Below, piece after piece: positions 63,461-64,000 of a DNA stretch of 64,000 nt. Both the position numbers and the translations under genes were made by a program. This DNA is from Numida meleagris (Eukaryota; Chordata; Aves; Galliformes; Numididae). The stretch is from the NCBI RefSeq assembly GCF_002078875.1, contig NC_034413.1:65592802-65656801 (forward strand), given 5' to 3'. The notes below the pieces were generated by a model that had not been told where the DNA came from, searched no databases, and worked only from the letters and a program-made list of their open reading frames with translations. Every line of letters begins with the position of its first letter. Positions within the stretch are counted from its first letter, which is position 1.

Positions 63461-64000
63461 AGATAAGCTCTAACGTCTGAGTTTAGTCTAGAATAATTCG
63501 GGTGCCTCACGGAAACAGGGCTGGTAATTAGGATTTCAAAATGCTGTTGCCAGAGATGCCTGCAGCTCATGTGTTGGCAGCTTGCAGACTCGCCGTCACT
63601 ACCAATGTCTTCACTTCCTCCGTAAATCTACACACCAGTTGCGGTGCATGTGTTGTTTCCCCTGAAATATTAGCAGAAATGGTTTTGTAGGATGGTAGCG
63701 TTTAGATTTTTAGGGAAAATGTTCTCTAAGGTAAAAATGGAAGTCATACTCTGTGTGCTGTGGAAGGAGGAAGAGCACTGCTAGAAACCCAGATGTGTCC
63801 CAGTGTCTTCGCCATGAATAATTACCTATGCAGAATGAATCCCAATGGGGATTTAGCCCAGCAGGGACATGCTCCCTGTTATGAATGGGAGAGCAATGAA
63901 AGTGAGACATCAGATTGGGAAATGAGTTTGTACTGATCATAGCAGAGAGATTTCACCTGAGGATGAAACCATTAATCTTTTGGTGTTTGTGGGCTTCTGG
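63461..64000. other. Unannotated end of window
   Basis: No gene, RNA or repeat was recognised. The sequence continues beyond the window. Confidence 0.5.

Noticed and set aside
1..64000. tRNA, rRNA, common microRNA, CRISPR array or bacterial operon
   Set aside because: No tRNA A/B-box arrangement, familiar microRNA seed hairpin, regular spaced direct repeats or prokaryotic gene layout was seen on either strand.

Overview
This window looks like non-coding vertebrate DNA, almost certainly from a bird. The main evidence is nine or ten fragments of CR1, the LINE family that dominates bird genomes. They share the known CR1 3' end: wording of the type 'gatgatcttggaggtc', 'ttttccaacc' and 'attctatgat', or its complement. 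The rest is AT-leaning DNA with many homopolymer T or A runs, one CpG-rich block and a 475-base run of N. There is no bacterial or viral gene organisation. Chicken or another galliform is a reasonable guess, but it is inference and was not tested by any search.

Layout. 1-6.58 kb: unannotated single-copy-looking DNA. 6.58-7.9 kb: a CpG island with the assembly gap (6929-7403) in its middle and a weaker GC-rich shoulder to about 8.65 kb. This is the only place that looks like a promoter or first exon. A good splice donor at 7610 suggests transcription on the + strand, but no protein can be recognised. 8.65-27.3 kb: probably intronic or intergenic DNA. It holds a CR1 tail (14.09 kb), several short dyad-symmetric motifs (24.43, 24.81 and 26.64 kb) and simple repeats. 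27.3-44.3 kb: four CR1 copies on the + strand (27.31, 31.87, 33.65 and 43.74 kb). The last two are long enough to keep decayed reverse-transcriptase reading frame. 44.3-54.7 kb: unannotated, with a long purine-rich stretch at 49.1-50.7 kb. 54.7-57.4 kb: a cluster of three CR1 copies in both orientations. 57.4-64 kb: unannotated, except for a clear 127-bp-period tandem duplication at 60.54 kb and a minus-strand CR1 at 63.33 kb.

I find no convincing protein-coding exon, tRNA, rRNA, recognisable small RNA or CRISPR array. The open frames are short and compositionally biased; the longest is 268 codons on the minus strand at 12.1-12.9 kb, and none resembles a family I know. The simplest reading is that the window covers the promoter and a large first intron, or the upstream desert, of one gene whose first exon may lie partly in the N gap. 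I found no new multi-gene system. The observations most worth checking are two back-to-back perfect dyads in a possible LTR promoter (26.64 kb), the diverged tandem duplication (60.54 kb), the inverted octamer pair (24.43 kb) and the gap-hidden CpG island.
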